A DNA stretch of 64,000 nt from Caenorhabditis elegans. Its lineage: Eukaryota; Nematoda; Chromadorea; Rhabditida; Rhabditidae. Made by a program: the position numbers and the translations under genes. The notes below the pieces were generated by a model. It saw only the letters and a program-made list of their open reading frames with translations, was not told the DNA's origin and ran no database searches. Position 1 is the first letter of the stretch; each line of letters starts with the position of its first letter. This document shows, piece by piece, positions 1 to 12,195 of the stretch. The stretch spans positions 1,364,001 through 1,428,000 of the forward strand of contig NC_003279.8 of NCBI RefSeq assembly GCF_000002985.6, in the 5' to 3' direction.

Positions 1-333
1 GGATATTTTCTAATAATGAATTTATCAATAAGTATTGATGTAGTTATTCTAGAAGAAATGTATCCGAACAAAAGAGTAACTATTAAGTAACATTTTAATA
101 TGATAAAATCTAGAAAAATTCTACAAGTTTTCTGTATAAACGATATGCAAGTCCATTATCCGATATCCGATGTTGCTCGGCTAATAAGTTTTAAGGTCTC
201 GGTAAGGAAAACTTGGAGAATTTTTCTAGATTTTAAAAATGTTGCTTAATAGTTACTCTTTGGTTCGGATACATTTCTTCCAGAATAACTACATCAATAC
301 TTATTGATAAATTCATTATTAGAAAATATCCGA
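1..333. repeat. Palindromic repeat at window start
   Basis: The first 130 bases return as reverse complement at about 195-333, around a centre near 165. Both arms carry the stretch related to aatttatcaataagtattg and the stretch ending in ggatattttc. It looks like a non-autonomous inverted-repeat element. No coding potential is visible. Confidence 0.75.
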
Positions 334-654
334 AAAAATATCCGCCCACCTCTGGTATACGAGTTTTTAATTACTTTTTACGATTTTTAATAGAAAATTA
401 GAGAAACGGCTAAATTATTTTCGAATTCCACGTAAATTTGCGACCTGGTTCGACAGTTTTTCAGTTTTTCAACGTTTTGAACGATTTTTAGCGAAACATA
501 ACTTGTCAAATTTTCAGACATTTTTATTGCAAAAAATCGAAAATTTTAACTTTGAAAAACATTTTTCGCGGGAAAAAATGCCTTCATAACTATTTTTCCG
601 GTTGAAATTAAAGAAAATACATGTTCCATATGAGGAAAACTACCGATTTTTAAA

Positions 655-1175
655 GGCTTTATTGAACTCAGAATTGTCTGAAAACACCGAATTTCATAAT
701 GAAACTTCTTGAAAACTTCTCAAAAAAAAAAAAGTTATAACGGCTCAAAAAATGGCCTAAAATTAGTTAAAATTTAAAATTTGACCCACTTGTCAAGCGG
801 CTGGAAACTATTTTTTTTTGAAATCACCGTACAATTTACATTGTTATCTTGTGTTTTCAACTCGATTTTGGTATTTTAAAGTCGATGGACGAAAAGATTT
901 TTAAATTTTTTAAAATCAAATCTCGCCGTCCGTCGACGTTGAAATAGCTAAATCGAATTGAAAACGCAAGATAACAATGTGAATTGTATACTCAAAAACT
1001 TGACGGTGATTTCAAAAAAAAATAGTTTCCAGCCGCTCGACAAGTTGGTCAAATTTCAAATTTTAACTAATTTTAGGCCATTTTTCGAGCCGTCATAACT
1101 TTTTTTTGGAGAAGTTTTCAAGAAGTTTCACCATGAAATTCGGTGTTTTCAGACAATTTTGAGTCTAATAAAGTA
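655..1175. repeat. Palindromic element, 'aaaacaccgaatttcat' family, copy 1
   Basis: The arms are reverse complements centred near 920. Each holds a block reading ccgacttgtcaagcggctgg or a close variant, and each ends in a block with aaaacaccgaatttcat. Related copies lie at about 11.8-12.18, 54.24-54.79, 58.11-58.67 and 59.39-60.0 kb. Several copies border on ggtggtgtagtcg, probably the outer terminus. No protein is encoded. Confidence 0.75.
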
Positions 1176-1308
1176 AAGTAACCTTTAAAAACCGAAATTT
1201 TTGGATAAATTCTCATTTATCACGTGAATATTTTATTTTCTCTTCATTTTTTCTCCGATTCTGAAAATTTCCACCAAAAAAAAAAGTAATTTTTCAATTT
1301 TTTTTCAG

Positions 1309-4300
1309 TCACCATAACCTCGATATCAAGTCGTCGTGAGCCATCATCATCATCAAACAAAAGTGAACCGAACAAAATTAACCCGACTAACTGCCTAAAC
1401 GGCATCACAAAAGACTGCAAAACGACGGGCTCACCGTGCATTATCACCGGAACCACCGGTGGTGAGCAGGTGGCGGCTGAGCAGCAAGACGGAGAGCAAG
1501 AAACGACAGCAGCAAAGTGCATGATTTCTGGATGGAAATCGAGAGAAAGTGAGAGGAATAAAGTTAGGCTACGTGATACTGATGGATTTCGGATTCGCGC
1601 CGCAGCGCTTTGTATTAAAGGTATCGATTTTTTTTTGTAAAATTATGAAATTTTATAAAAATAGTGAAAATTCAAGATTTTTTCCCAAAAAAATCAAATT
1701 TGTGTTGGAAAAACTAATTTTTATTTAAAAAATTAGATATTTTACCCCAAAATTGTGTTGAAGACAGGGGGTTCTGGCCTTCCTCATTGAATTTTTCGCG
1801 CTCCATTGACAATCGCCTGCCGGACTGGGAAAGCCGTGTACTCCACACGGACAAATACATTTGTTTTTACAACCAAAATCTAGCCGCGACGCGACACGCA
1901 ACGCGCCGTAAATCTACCCCGGATATGGCCGAGGCAAAATGGCCTAGTTCATCAAAAACTCTTCCATTTCAATTTATGAGGGAAACCAGAAATCCGTCTA
2001 ATTTTGAAATAAAATCTAGATTTCCAAAATTTTTTCAAAATTAAAAAAAAAATACTTTTTTTCGCATAAAATTAGAATTTTTACGCATTTATGAATTTTA
2101 TTCAGAAAAATCGGTTTTTAATGGCATTTTTATGAAATTTAAAATTTTAGTGATTTGTTTTGGAAGAAAAATGCGGAAATAGCTAAAAATTGGACAAATT
2201 ACAATTGAGTGATGTCATTCGTGTCGAGACCCGATTTTTGGTTACATTGTTACCGTTTGCGTAAAAATTTTAAAATAGAGTTTTTCAAACGGTAACAATT
2301 TAACCAAAAATCGGGTCTCGACACGAATGACATCACTCAATAAAAATTGTAATTTGTCCAATTTTTAGCTATTTCCGCATTTTTCTTCCAACAAATCACA
2401 AAAATTTTAAATTTCATAAAAATGCCATTAAAAACCGATTTTTCTGAATAAAAATTCATAAATGCGCAGAAATTTTAATTTTATGCGAAAAAAAGTTTTT
2501 TTTTTTTAATTTTGAAAAAATTTTGGAAATCTAGCTTTTATTTCAAAATTAGACGGATTTCTGGTTTCCCCACATAAATTGAAATGGAAGAGTTTTTGCC
2601 TTTTTTTTTTGCTCGGCCATATCTGGGGTAGATATACGGCGCGTTGCGTGTCGCGTCGCGGCTCGATTTGAGTTGTAAAACTAAATGTGATTTGTCCGTG
2701 TGGAGTACACGGCACTTTTCCACGCGTTATCCGGCAGACGATTGTCAATGGAGCGCAAAAATTTTAAATTTCATAAAAATGTCATTAAAACCCTATTTTT
2801 CTGAACAAAAATTCATAAATGCGCTGAAATTTTAGTAGAAAAAGTATTTTTCAAAAAAAAAAAGAAACAATTGAAAATTTTTTAGAAATCTCGATTTTAT
2901 TTCTCAAAATTATGCTGAAAATGTTTAATTTTAAAGCGTTTCTCAAACCGTAATTTTCAAACTTTCCAAAAATCGGGTCTCGACACGATTGACGGCACTC
3001 CATGAAAAATTTGTAATTTTGTCCTAATTTTCTCCCTGTAAAAATTGAAAAGTAACACAGAAATTTGAATTTTACGCGAAAAAACGTTTTTTTTTTGCAA
3101 TAAAAAATCCAAAGTTTTTTCTTTTTAGAAATTTTTGTTAAATTTTGAATTCTCATTTGAAAATTTAATTTTTTTTTCGAATTTGAGCCGCGAAACTTCA
3201 ATACTTCAATTTTGCCGCAAAACCGTCCGAATTTTTTTTTAATTCTTAAAGTTTCTTTGAATATTTTACGATTTTCATTGATGTACACCTATGAAATTTT
3301 TTTAAATGAAAATCTACTAAAATCCCAAATTTTCCCCCAAATTGACGTAGATCAATCATAAACCACCAGGTAGCCCCAGGTTTCATATTTGTTTTCTTTT
3401 GCTTTTCAATCACCTGCTTGCAGAAAAAAAACGCGCGAAAAAATGCGCGCGCTCACAGAGTTCAAGTGGCTTGTAGGTTTAGTGTTCCCCATTTTGCTAA
3501 TTTTCGTTGAGCTCTGCACGTTCTGTGATGGGGGATTTTCCTACGTGGCCGCCGAGCGGGAAAATTCGGCCATGGACTTTTCGGAACTAATAGTCAATTG
3601 TGGGAAGTTTCTAGACTTCAGAAAAAATTAAAGTTTGAGAAAAACTCGGCCACCGACCGAGCTCTGTCGAATTACTGTAGTGTGCTATATTTGGTTTCAA
3701 TACAAAAATATATTGCTTTTTTCTAGATGGAAGAGATTTCCACAATTATTAGGCCACCGAAAATTTGCGGTCTTTGAGGCAACGCGGATTCTAGATCAGG
3801 TCGAATTCCGGATATACCATTTCCAGATCTGGCACAGTTCCAACGGCCGTTTTAGCAATTTTCACAATGAAAAACCAAGCATATCGGTTTTTTTTAAAAT
3901 TTTTCATAAAGTCGAAAATTAAAAAAAAAAATCGTTTTCTTAACTTACCAGCCGTGGACCGCACCACCGGCGCGGCGCCCGACTTCTGGAGCTGAAAACT
4001 AATTTTTCTGAAACTACAGTACTCCTACCGTACCACTATTGTACCACTACATTACTATATCCCTACACCAACCCCAACTCCAGAAGCTAAAACTTTGCAG
4101 ACTACAAAGACTACATAGACTACAAACTATGGACAAACGGAACAAGCGCCTTCAGTTTTCGGTTAAATTTCATAATTTTACACATTTTCAATTCGGATGA
4201 TGCTTCTCAACAATATTATAAATCAAAAAATCAAAAATAATTTCCATAGAAGCCAAAAATAGCAAAAAACTGCTGTCCCCGCGAAACGAATTCCCGCGAA

Positions 4301-7300
4301 TTCTGGAGTTTGTGAGGTGTCGTGCGCGAGCGCGCTCTAATAATTATGAACACTCCAGGAGGCCGTGTTTTGTTAAAGAAAAAAAATAGTTTTTTAAATC
4401 GAACTAAGAACTTTCAGTTATGTCTGAGCTAAATTTTGTGGAAATTCACAAAAATTGAGAGTAATTAGATGTTCAATTTATCATCATTTACTATATATAA
4501 AGCGCTTATTCCGTTTGTCCATAGTTTGTAGTCTATGTAGTCTTTGTAGTCTGCGAAGTTTTAGCTTCCGGAGTTGGGGTTGGTGTAGGGATATAATACT
4601 GTAGTGGTACAATAGTGGTACGGTAGGAGTACTGTAGTTTCAGAAAAATTAGTTTTCAGCTCCAGAAGTCGGGCGCCGCGCCGGCGGTGCGGTCCAGGAT
4701 ACCGTGCAAAATATTTTAAAAAAAACCGATTTTTTCCGTTCGAGACATTTCCTCAAAAATTTCAAATTCTCCCAACCCCGGTGGTCGATTGACCGGATGA
4801 CGTGGAGAGTTCGTTTTTTCGTAACTATTTTTATTTGCAATGTGTCTGTTTTTTTTCCACCACTGCCCCCTTTCCTCCCACGCATGCTATTGATAGAACA
4901 GTGATAAGAGAATGTGGACGTCGATGACAAAATTGCATGTTTCAAAGACAGAGAAAGATGAATAGGAGAGAGAGAGTTCAAAAGATTGAGTAAAAGGATT
5001 AATAGAAAATTAGGGAACATGAAGCACTGCAACTTTTTCCTCACGAGGGACGAGGAAAAGTGGTTTCTAGGCCATGGCCGAGGGGCCGACAAGTTTCAGC
5101 GGCCATTTATCTTGCTTTGTTTTCCGCCTGTTTTCTTTCGTTTTTCACTGATTTTTTTCGTTTTTTCTTAATAAAACTGATAAATAAATATTTTTCGCAG
5201 ATGCTAAAACAATTTCCAAGTAAAAAAAGCATGTATTCAGTGGGCAAGCAGCGGTGAAAGTGGGCATTGTAATATGATGGATTACGGGAATACAAAACCT
5301 AAACTTTTTCTGAAACATGATACATATGCTGCTTAGATGCTGAGACTACCTGATTTTCATAACGAGACCGCTGAAAAAGTTTTGAGGTTTCCAAAATTCA
5401 ACTTTTTTGGTGAAAAAGTCGAGATTTTCGCACAAAAAGTTGAATTTTGAAAACCTCAAAACTTTTTCAGCGGTCTCGTTATGAAAACCAGGTAATTTCA
5501 GCATTTAAGCGGCATATGTATCATGTTTCAGAAAAAGTTTAGGTTTTGTATTCCCGTAATCCATCATATTACAATGCCCACTTTCACCGCTGCTTGCCCA
5601 CTGAATACATAATTTTTTTACTTGGAAATTGTTTTAGCATCTGCAAAAAATATTTATTTATCAGTTTTATTAAGAAAAAACGAAAAAAAATCGATGAAAA
5701 ACGAAAGAAAACAGGCGGAAAACAAAGCAGATAAATGGCCGCTGAAACTTGTCGGCCCCTCGGCCATGGCCTAGAAACCAATTTTCCTCGTCCCTCGTGA
5801 GGAAAAAGTTGCAGTGGAAGATTAAGCCTAAAAATGAAAATTTCTAGACGAAATCTTTTCCGAGATAAAAATGTGAGAGCTGTATAATTGAGATTTTTGC
5901 AAAAATTTTCATTTTTTTTTTGAGTTCTAAAAAACCTAACATTTATTAGAATTTTCTGTTTCGGGATTTGAAACTTCTCAACAAGTCGCGTGTGAAAAAT
6001 TAGGTAAAAATGAAATTTAAGGACAGTAAATAGAATTTATATTAGAAACTGAAGTATAGTGAATTTTCAGTGTTTTCCCTGAAAATTGGATTTTCTTTTC
6101 AGAAATATGTGCATTTTGCGCTAAGAAACTAGAAAAATTTTTAATTTTTGCTCTGAAACTTGAGTTTTTTTTTTGAAGATTTTCGCAAAAATCTGGGATT
6201 TTTTCGAGTTCGAAACTGAAATTTTCAGGTTATGTCTGCCTGAGGATCTGAAAAACACGCTACAAATATCTTTTTTTGTTTCCAAATTTTTGCTTCGATA
6301 TTGCTATTATTACGGGAACACAAAATTCAAAGAATGCGTTTTGCACAACATATTTGACGCGCAAAATATCTCGTAGCGAAAACTACAATAACTCTTTAAA
6401 TGACTACTGTAGCCCTTGTGTCGATTTACGATCTCTTTTTTTCCGAAATGATTTAATAGTTTCAAAAATCGAGATCCGGGAATTCGACACAAGAGCGCTA
6501 CAATAGTCATTTAAAGAATTACTGTAGTTTTCGCTACGAGATATTTTGCGCGTCAAATATGGTGTGTAATACGCATTTTCAGAATTTAGTGTTCCCGTGA
6601 TAATTCTAAGCACTTTTATTTTATATATTTCAGAATATTTGACTTTTTTTTTTCCTATTTTTAGCTATTCTGGTAATACAAAAACCAATGTTTTTCGTCT
6701 GAAAATGTTGAAATTTGACGATTTTCTGATTTCTGGCTTCCCTCATAAATTGAAATGGAAGAGTTTCCGCCGAACCAGGCCAAGCCATATCTGTGGTAGA
6801 TTTACGGCGCGTGTCGCGTGTCGCGTCGCGGCTCGATTTCAGTTGTAAAACTAAATGTATTTGTCCGTGTGGAGTACACGACCCTCCCGTCCGGCGGGCG
6901 ATTGTCAATGGAGCGCGAAAAATTTAACGAGGAAGGCCGGAAACCCTGTGAAAATAAAATCAAAAAAATTTTTTTAAAGAAAATTGTAATTTCAAATTAA
7001 ATCGTTTTTCGTAAATTTTCCAATTTTTCACTAAACAAAAACGGTAAAAATTCAAAAAATTTTCGCGAAACTGGGAAAAAATCTGGGGAATCTCAATTTT
7101 TCTTGATGATTCTAGTATTCTAAAAAATAGTTTTTCTTTGAAAAAATGTCTTAAAATCGCCCAAATTTTCCAGGAACCGGCAAAGAAACACTCGTTCTCC
7201 TTGTCAGTGGTGGAAAAGACGGCGGAAAATGGGTTGTACCGGGTGGTGGAATCGAAAAAGACGAATGTGCCGAAGAGGCTGCTCACCGGGAATTGATGGA

Positions 7301-10300
7301 AGAAGCCGGTGTCCGAGCTACGATTCTTAAGAAGATTGGCATGTTTCAGGTGCGCGGAAATCTGTGGAAAAATCAATTTACTATATATAAAGCGCGTGTC
7401 CTTCCGTCCGTTTGTAGTTTGTAGTTTGATCTTAGATGTTTCAACTCTCTTTTCTGTAGTTGGAAGAGATATTGGGTTAAGAGTTGGTGAGGGATAATGT
7501 CAAGGTACTGTAGTGGTACTGTAGAAGTACTGTAGGTATACGGTAGCGTTACTGTAGTTTAGGAAAAATTGAGTTTTTGTCTACAGAAGAGGTATTGGGT
7601 TGGGAGTTGCTGGGGGATAATGTCAAGGTACTGCAGTGGTACTGTAGAAGTACTGTAGGCATACGGTAGCGTTACTGTAGGTTAGGAAAAATTGAGTTTT
7701 TGTCCACAGAAGAGGTATTGGGTTGGGAGTTGCTGGGGGATAATGTCAAGGTACTGCAGTGGTACTGTAGAAGTACTGTAGGCATACGGTAGCGTTACTG
7801 TAGGTTAGGAAAAATTGAGTTTTTGTCCACAGAAGAGGTATTGGGTTGGGAGTTGCTGGGGGATAATGTCAAGGTACTGTAGTGGTACTGTAGGAGTACT
7901 GTAGGTATACGGTAGGGTTACTGTAGTTTAGGAAAAATTGAGTGTTTCCCTACAGAAGAGGTATTGGGTTGGGAGTTGGTGAGGGATAATGTCAAGGTAC
8001 TGTAGTGGTACTGTAGGAGTACTGTAGGTATACGGTAGGGTTACTGTAGTTTAGGAAAAATTGAGTGTTTCCCTACAGAAGAGGTATTGGGTTGGGAGTT
8101 GGTGAGGGATAATGTCAAGGTACTGTAGTGGTACTGTAGGAGTACTGTAGGTATACGGTAGGGTTACTGTAGTTTAGGAAAAATTGAGTTTTTGTCTACA
8201 GAAGAGGTATTGGGTTGGGAGTTGGTGAGGGATAATGTCAAGGTACTGTAGTGGTACTGTAGAAGTACTGTAGGAAAAATTGAGTGTTTCCCTACAGAAG
8301 AGGTATTGGGTTGGGAGTTGGTGAGGGATAATGTCAAGGTACTGTAGTGGTACTGTAGGAGTACTGTAGGTATACGGTAGGGTTACTGTAGTTTAGGAAA
8401 AATTGAGTGTTTCCCTACAGAAGAGGTATTGGGTTGGGAGTTGGTGAGGGATAATGTCAAGGTACTGTAGTGGTACTGTAGGAGTACTGTAGGTATACGG
8501 TAGGGTTACTGTAGTTTAGGAAAAATTGAGTGTTTCCCTACAGAAGAGGTATTGGGTTGGGAGTTGGTGAGGGATAATGTCAAGGTACTGTAGTGGTACT
8601 GTAGGAGTACTGTAGGTATACGGTAGGGTTACTGTAGTTTAGGAAAAATTGAGTTTTTGTCTACAGAAGAGGTATTGGGTTGGGAGTTGGTGAGGGATAA
8701 TGTCAAGGTACTGTAGTGGTACTGTAGAAGTACTGTAGGTATACGGTAGGGTTACTGTAGTTTAGGAAAAATTGAGTGTTTCCCTACAGAAGAGGTATTG
8801 GGTTGGGAGTTGGTGAGGGATAATGTCAAGGTACTGTAGTGGTACTGTAGGAGTACTGTAGGTATACGGTAGGGTTACTGTAGTTTAGGAAAAATTGAGT
8901 GTTTCCCTACAGAAGAGGTATTGGGTTGGGAGTTGGTGAGGGATAATGTCAAGGTACTGTAGTGGTACTGTAGGAGTACTGTAGGTATACGGTAGGGTTA
9001 CTGTAGTTTAGGAAAAATTGAGTGTTTCCCTACAGAAGAGGTATTGGGTTGGGAGTTGGTGAGGGATAATGTCAAGGTACTGTAGTGGTACTGTAGGAGT
9101 ACTGTAGGTATACGGTAGGGTTACTGTAGTTTAGGAAAAATTGAGTGTTTCCCTACAGAAGAGGTATTGGGTTGGGAGTTGGTGAGGGATAATGTCAAGG
9201 TACTGTAGTGGTACTGTAGGAGTACTGTAGGTATACGGTAGGGTTACTGTAGTTTAGGAAAAATTGAGTTTTTGTCTACAGAAGAGGTATTGGGTTGGGA
9301 GTTGGTGAGGGATAATGTCAAGGTACTGTAGTGGTACTGTAGAAGTACTGTAGGTATACGGTAGCGTTACTGTAGGTTAGGAAAAATTGAGTTTTTGTCC
9401 ACAGAAGAGGTATTGGGTTGGGAGTTGCTGGGGGGGATAATGTCAAGGTACTGTAGTAGTACTGTAGATACACGGTAGGGTTGCTGTAGTTTAGGAAATT
9501 TTGAGTTTAAAACGTTTTGAAGAAGTGTTGGCTCGGGAGTTGGTAGGGAATAGTGTCAAGGTACTGTAGTGGTACTGTTGGGGTGCTGTAGGATTATTGT
9601 AGGATTATTGAAGTTTGGTGGAAAATTGCGTTTTAAGTTTTTGAAAGTGTATTGGCTTGGGAATTGGTGAGGATAATGTCAAGATATTTTGATAGTTTCT
9701 TGCTGAGAGTTGATAACATTTGGGAAGATGTGAAAGTTTCATTATTTTTTCATAAGACATTTTTAAATGATTGTGTCAAACGTTTCAAATGTTGCCAGTC
9801 GTTGGCCGCGCCGTAGGCGCGGTCAGCGGCTGGTTCATATATAAATTAAAAAATAATCAAATTTTGATCTGAAAAAATGAAAATTGTTTTTTGTAAATTT
9901 AAAATCCTAACAAATCTCTAAAAAATTAAAAAATTTCGCAGAGGGTTTTCATGGAAAAGCGAGAATTTTTTTTGGGGCAAAATTAGTTTTTAATGACGTA
10001 AATTCTGCATAATTTGATTTTTTTTTTTTCTAGAAATTTTGAATTTAAAAAAATCTGAACTTTTCGGTAATTTAACAAAATTTCAGCAACAAATTCGGCA
10101 AATAGGCAATTTGCCGGTTTGTCAATTAGCCGGAAATTTCAATTCCGGCAATTTGCCAATTTACCGGAAATTTTGATTCCGGCAATTTTTGCCGATTTGC
10201 CGGAAATTTCAATTCCGGCAATTTTTGCCGGAAATTTCAATTCCGGCAATTTTTGCCGATTTGCCGGAAATTTCAATTCCGGCAATTTTTTCCGATTTGC

Positions 10301-11690
10301 CGGAAATTTCAATTCCGGCGATTTTTTCCGATTTGCCGGAAATTTCAATTCCGGCAATTTTTGCCGATTTGCCGGTAATTCCAATTCCCGAAATTTGCCG
10401 ATTCGCCGGAAATTTCAATTCAGACAATTTGTCAATTAGCCGGATATTTTCAATTCCGGCAATTTTTGCCGATTTGCCGGAAATTTCAATTCCGGCAATT
10501 TTTGCCGATTCGCCGGAAATTTCAATTCAGACAATTTGTCAATTTGCCGGATATTTTCAATTCCGGCAATTTTTGCCGATTTGCCGGAAATTTCAATTCC
10601 GGCAATTTTTGCCGATTTGCCGGAAATTTTCAATTCCAGAAATTTGCCGATATGCCGCAAATTTCAATTCCGGGAATTTGTCAATTTGCCGGATATTTTC
10701 AATTCCGGCAATTTTCCGATTCGTCGGAAATTTTCAATTCCAGAAATTTGCCGATATGCCGAAAATTTCAATTCCGGGAATTTCGCCGGTTTGCCGGAAA
10801 AAATCGTTTGCCAGAAACTCCTGATTTGTAAATAAAAACATTCGCAAAAACTGTAGAAATTTTAGGAAAAAAATATAAAAGTTTAAAAAAAGTATAAGAA
10901 TTTGAGCTTTTAAAAAATATTTCCATTAATTCCCAAAAACTTTAGCTTCAAAAAAATTTTTAGCGCTTCAATTTTGGAAATGTTCTGTAAGAAAAAAATT
11001 AAATATTTGAAAAAAAACGGAACAAACGTACAAATTTTATTTTGTCAAAGTTTTCGTTAAAAAGAATTAAATTTGGAAAAAAAAATATATGAAAAGTATT
11101 ACGGGATCACAAAATACTGCGAATGCGTACTGTGCAACATATTTGGCGCGCAAAATTATTAATATCTCGTAGCGAAAACTACAGTAACCCATTAAATGAC
11201 TACTGTAGCGCTCCTGTGTCGATTTACGGGATCTCGATTTTCATGATGTGAATTAAATTCGAAAATCGAGACCCCGTAAATCGACACAGGAGCGCTACAG
11301 TAGTCATTTAATGGGTTACTGTAATTTTCGCTACGAGATATTAATAATTTTGCGCGCCAAATATGTTGTGTAATACGTATTCTCAGGTATTTTTGTGTTC
11401 CTTTGATATAATGGCGATTATTTTTAAAAACTTTTTTTTTTAATTAAAAATTTTTTTTTTCGAAATTATTTTTAAAAATCTCTAAACTCAAAAAAAATCC
11501 AATTTTCTTTCAGGACGACGTTCGGAAGCATCGAACACAAGTATTCCTAATGGAAGTATCAGAAGAACTTCAAACATGGGAAGAAAACGAGTACGGACGG
11601 CAGAGGATATGGATGAATGTACTGGAAGGAAAGGAGAAGGTTAAGCAGTCACATCGTGCAATGCTTGATGCTCTCACACTTCTTCGGTAG
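1309..11690 (+). CDS. DIPP-type Nudix hydrolase (three exons seen, 5' end uncertain)
   Basis: Exons are 1309-1620, 7174-7349 and 11514-11690; phases agree at both introns and the stop is TAG at 11688. The Nudix box is complete and canonical in exon 2, in the order G-x5-E-x7-RELMEEAGV, preceded by KWVVPGGG. Exon 3 begins DDVRKHRTQVFLMEV, the region that follows the box in diphosphoinositol polyphosphate phosphohydrolases. That family hydrolyses inositol pyrophosphates and diadenosine polyphosphates in cytosol and nucleus. The first in-frame ATG is at 1521 and would give 150 residues, near family size. However, exon 1 is open back to its acceptor at 1309 with no stop, so translation may start in an exon upstream of the window. 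Both introns, of 5.5 and 4.2 kb, are filled with repeats. Family assignment is firm; the exact start is not. Confidence 0.88.
1765..2760. repeat. Long palindromic element, 'ccgtgtggagtacacg' family, copy 1
   Basis: The outer arms at about 1770-2030 and 2515-2755 are reverse complements and carry gtactccacacggacaaat and cgacgcgacacgcaacgcgc. The inner part, about 2040-2510, is also palindromic around 2265 and contains atcgggtctcgacacga on both sides. It lies in Nudix intron 1. Single-arm relatives are at about 6.74-6.94 and 41.64-41.90 kb. Confidence 0.75.
2761..3945. other. AT-rich intron sequence without recognised gene
   Basis: This part of Nudix intron 1 is AT-rich and low in complexity. 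At 3530-3840 there is a GC-richer patch around tacgtggccgccgagcggg and aactcggccaccgaccgagc, which looks like the remnant of a dispersed repeat. An open frame at 3389-3631 has no recognisable domain, and I see no real exon. Confidence 0.5.
3950..4700. repeat. Palindromic element with GC-rich termini and 'tactgtag' subterminal blocks
   Basis: The left arm (about 3950-4150) and right arm (about 4510-4700) are reverse complements. The termini contain gggcgccgcgccgg followed by cagctccagaag, then a block of tactgtag-like words. Towards the centre lie tttgtagtctatgtagtc and, near 4487, tttactatatataaagcgc. This is the apparent parent of the 123-bp satellite at 7.4-9.8 kb. Confidence 0.75.
5025..5816. 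repeat. 790-bp palindromic element 'e', copy 1
   Basis: The termini are cactgcaactttttcctcac and its reverse complement. Both arms carry the ccatggccgaggggccgac block, then ctgataaataaatattttt, and a central region with tctcgttatgaaaa. There are five copies in the window, the others at 12.2, 24.4, 35.6 and 55.4 kb. Open frames of 60-100 residues recur in every copy on both strands because of the palindrome; I do not treat them as genes. Confidence 0.85.
5817..6300. other. AT-rich intron sequence, nothing recognised
   Basis: This is intron 1 of the Nudix gene. It consists of poly-A and poly-T runs with no exon-like base composition and no clear repeat. Confidence 0.5.
6305..6603. repeat. Palindromic element, 'ctcgtagcgaaaactacag' family, copy 1
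   Basis: The arms are reverse complements. The outer ends resemble tattacgggaacacaaaa, then come tttgacgcgcaaaatatctc and gtgtcgatttacg towards the centre near 6460. Relatives lie at 11.1, 15.8, 16.6, 36.5, 37.7 and 43.7 kb, which makes this one of the most frequent families here. Confidence 0.8.
6735..6945. repeat. Single arm of 'ccgtgtggagtacacg' family
   Basis: It matches one arm of the element at 1765-2760: tcataaattgaaatggaaga, then the cgcgtcgcgg block, then ccgtgtggagtacacg and gcgattgtcaatggagcgcg. The partner arm is missing, so this is a half element. Confidence 0.7.
7375..9835 (+). repeat. 123-bp minisatellite array, about 17 units
   Basis: The unit is 123 bp: successive copies of gataatgtcaaggtac at about 7495 and 7617 are 123 apart, and this spacing persists to about 9.45 kb. 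Units differ by few substitutions (gtttttgtctacag versus gtgtttccctacag versions), and one unit near 8.28 kb lacks the gtatacggt block. The array starts with tttactatatataaagcgc and ends near 9835 with a GC-rich tract like the terminus of the element at 3950-4700. It lies in Nudix intron 2. Confidence 0.9.
10085..10830 (+). repeat. TTGCCGG short tandem repeat array 1
   Basis: This is a dense array of a 30-36 bp unit built from gatttgccggaaatttcaat and tccggcaatttttgcc. Each unit is itself partly palindromic. Long open frames rich in repeated FAGNFNSGN-type peptides exist on both strands and are artefacts of the repeat. A second array in the opposite orientation is at 19.74-20.70 kb, and another begins at 63.9 kb. 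Confidence 0.9.
11095..11410. repeat. Palindromic element, 'ctcgtagcgaaaactacag' family, copy 2
   Basis: The arms are near-perfect inverted copies centred near 11250 and have the same blocks as copy 1, including tttggcgcgcaaaattatta and gtgtcgatttacgggatctc. It sits about 100 bases upstream of the last Nudix exon. Confidence 0.8.
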
Positions 11691-11717
11691 CCTCAGCTCA
11701 ATTTTCATCAATCAAGC

Positions 11718-11723
11718 AATAAA
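11718..11723 (+). terminator. Poly(A) signal AATAAA of the Nudix gene
   Basis: AATAAA lies 28 bases after the Nudix stop codon on the coding strand, in a short T-rich 3' region. Position and sequence fit a nematode polyadenylation signal. Confidence 0.6.
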
Positions 11724-11794
11724 ACGGGATTCCTTTTTTTTTTTGAAAATTTTTTTGTTTCTGAAATTTGTTTTTTTTCCTAGCTTTTTTAAAG

Positions 11795-12180
11795 ATGGTG
11801 TAGTCGAATTTTTTAAATGCTTTATATTAGACTAAAAATTGTCTGAAAACACCGAGTTTCATAATGAAAACTTTCTCAAAAAAAAGAAGTTCTGACGGCT
11901 CAAAAAATGGCCTAAAATTAGTTAAAATTTGAAATTTAACCGACTTGTCAAGCGGCTGGAAACTATTTTTTTTTGAAATCACCGTCAAATTCTGAGTATA
12001 TAATGTAATTATCTTGCGTTTTCAACTAGATTTAGGTATTTTAAAGTAGATGGACAAAGAGATTTTTTAAATTTTTTTAAACCAAATCTCGCCGTCCATC
12101 GACTTTATAATACCTAAATGAAGTTCAAAACTCGGGATAATTAATTTGTATACTTAAAGAAGGAGTATCGTCAATGGGAA
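11795..12180. repeat. Palindromic element, 'aaaacaccgaatttcat' family, copy 2 (incomplete)
   Basis: The left arm is complete (attgtctgaaaacaccgag, ccgacttgtcaagcggctgg). The right arm is cut short after about 12160, just before the next element begins. It matches copy 1 at 655-1175. Confidence 0.65.
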
Positions 12181-12195
12181 AATTGTTTTAAGTTG

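Noticed and set aside
3389..3631. 80-residue frame with a hydrophobic stretch that could be a signal peptide
   Set aside because: It lies within a Nudix intron, has no partner exons in phase and overlaps a repeat remnant. I could not support it as a gene.
5060..5781. Open frames of 60-100 residues with [18 protein letters not shown] and [16 protein letters not shown] in every copy of element 'e'
   Set aside because: They occur on both strands of a palindrome, vary between copies and have no start or splice context; they reflect repeat structure, not selection I can show.
7375..9835. Regular array that might suggest a CRISPR
   Set aside because: Head-to-tail 123-bp units without unique spacers in a nematode intron; it is a minisatellite.
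10119..10835. Overlapping open frames up to 211 residues in the TTGCCGG array
   Set aside because: Repetitive peptides in four frames on both strands come from a 30-36 bp repeat without stops.
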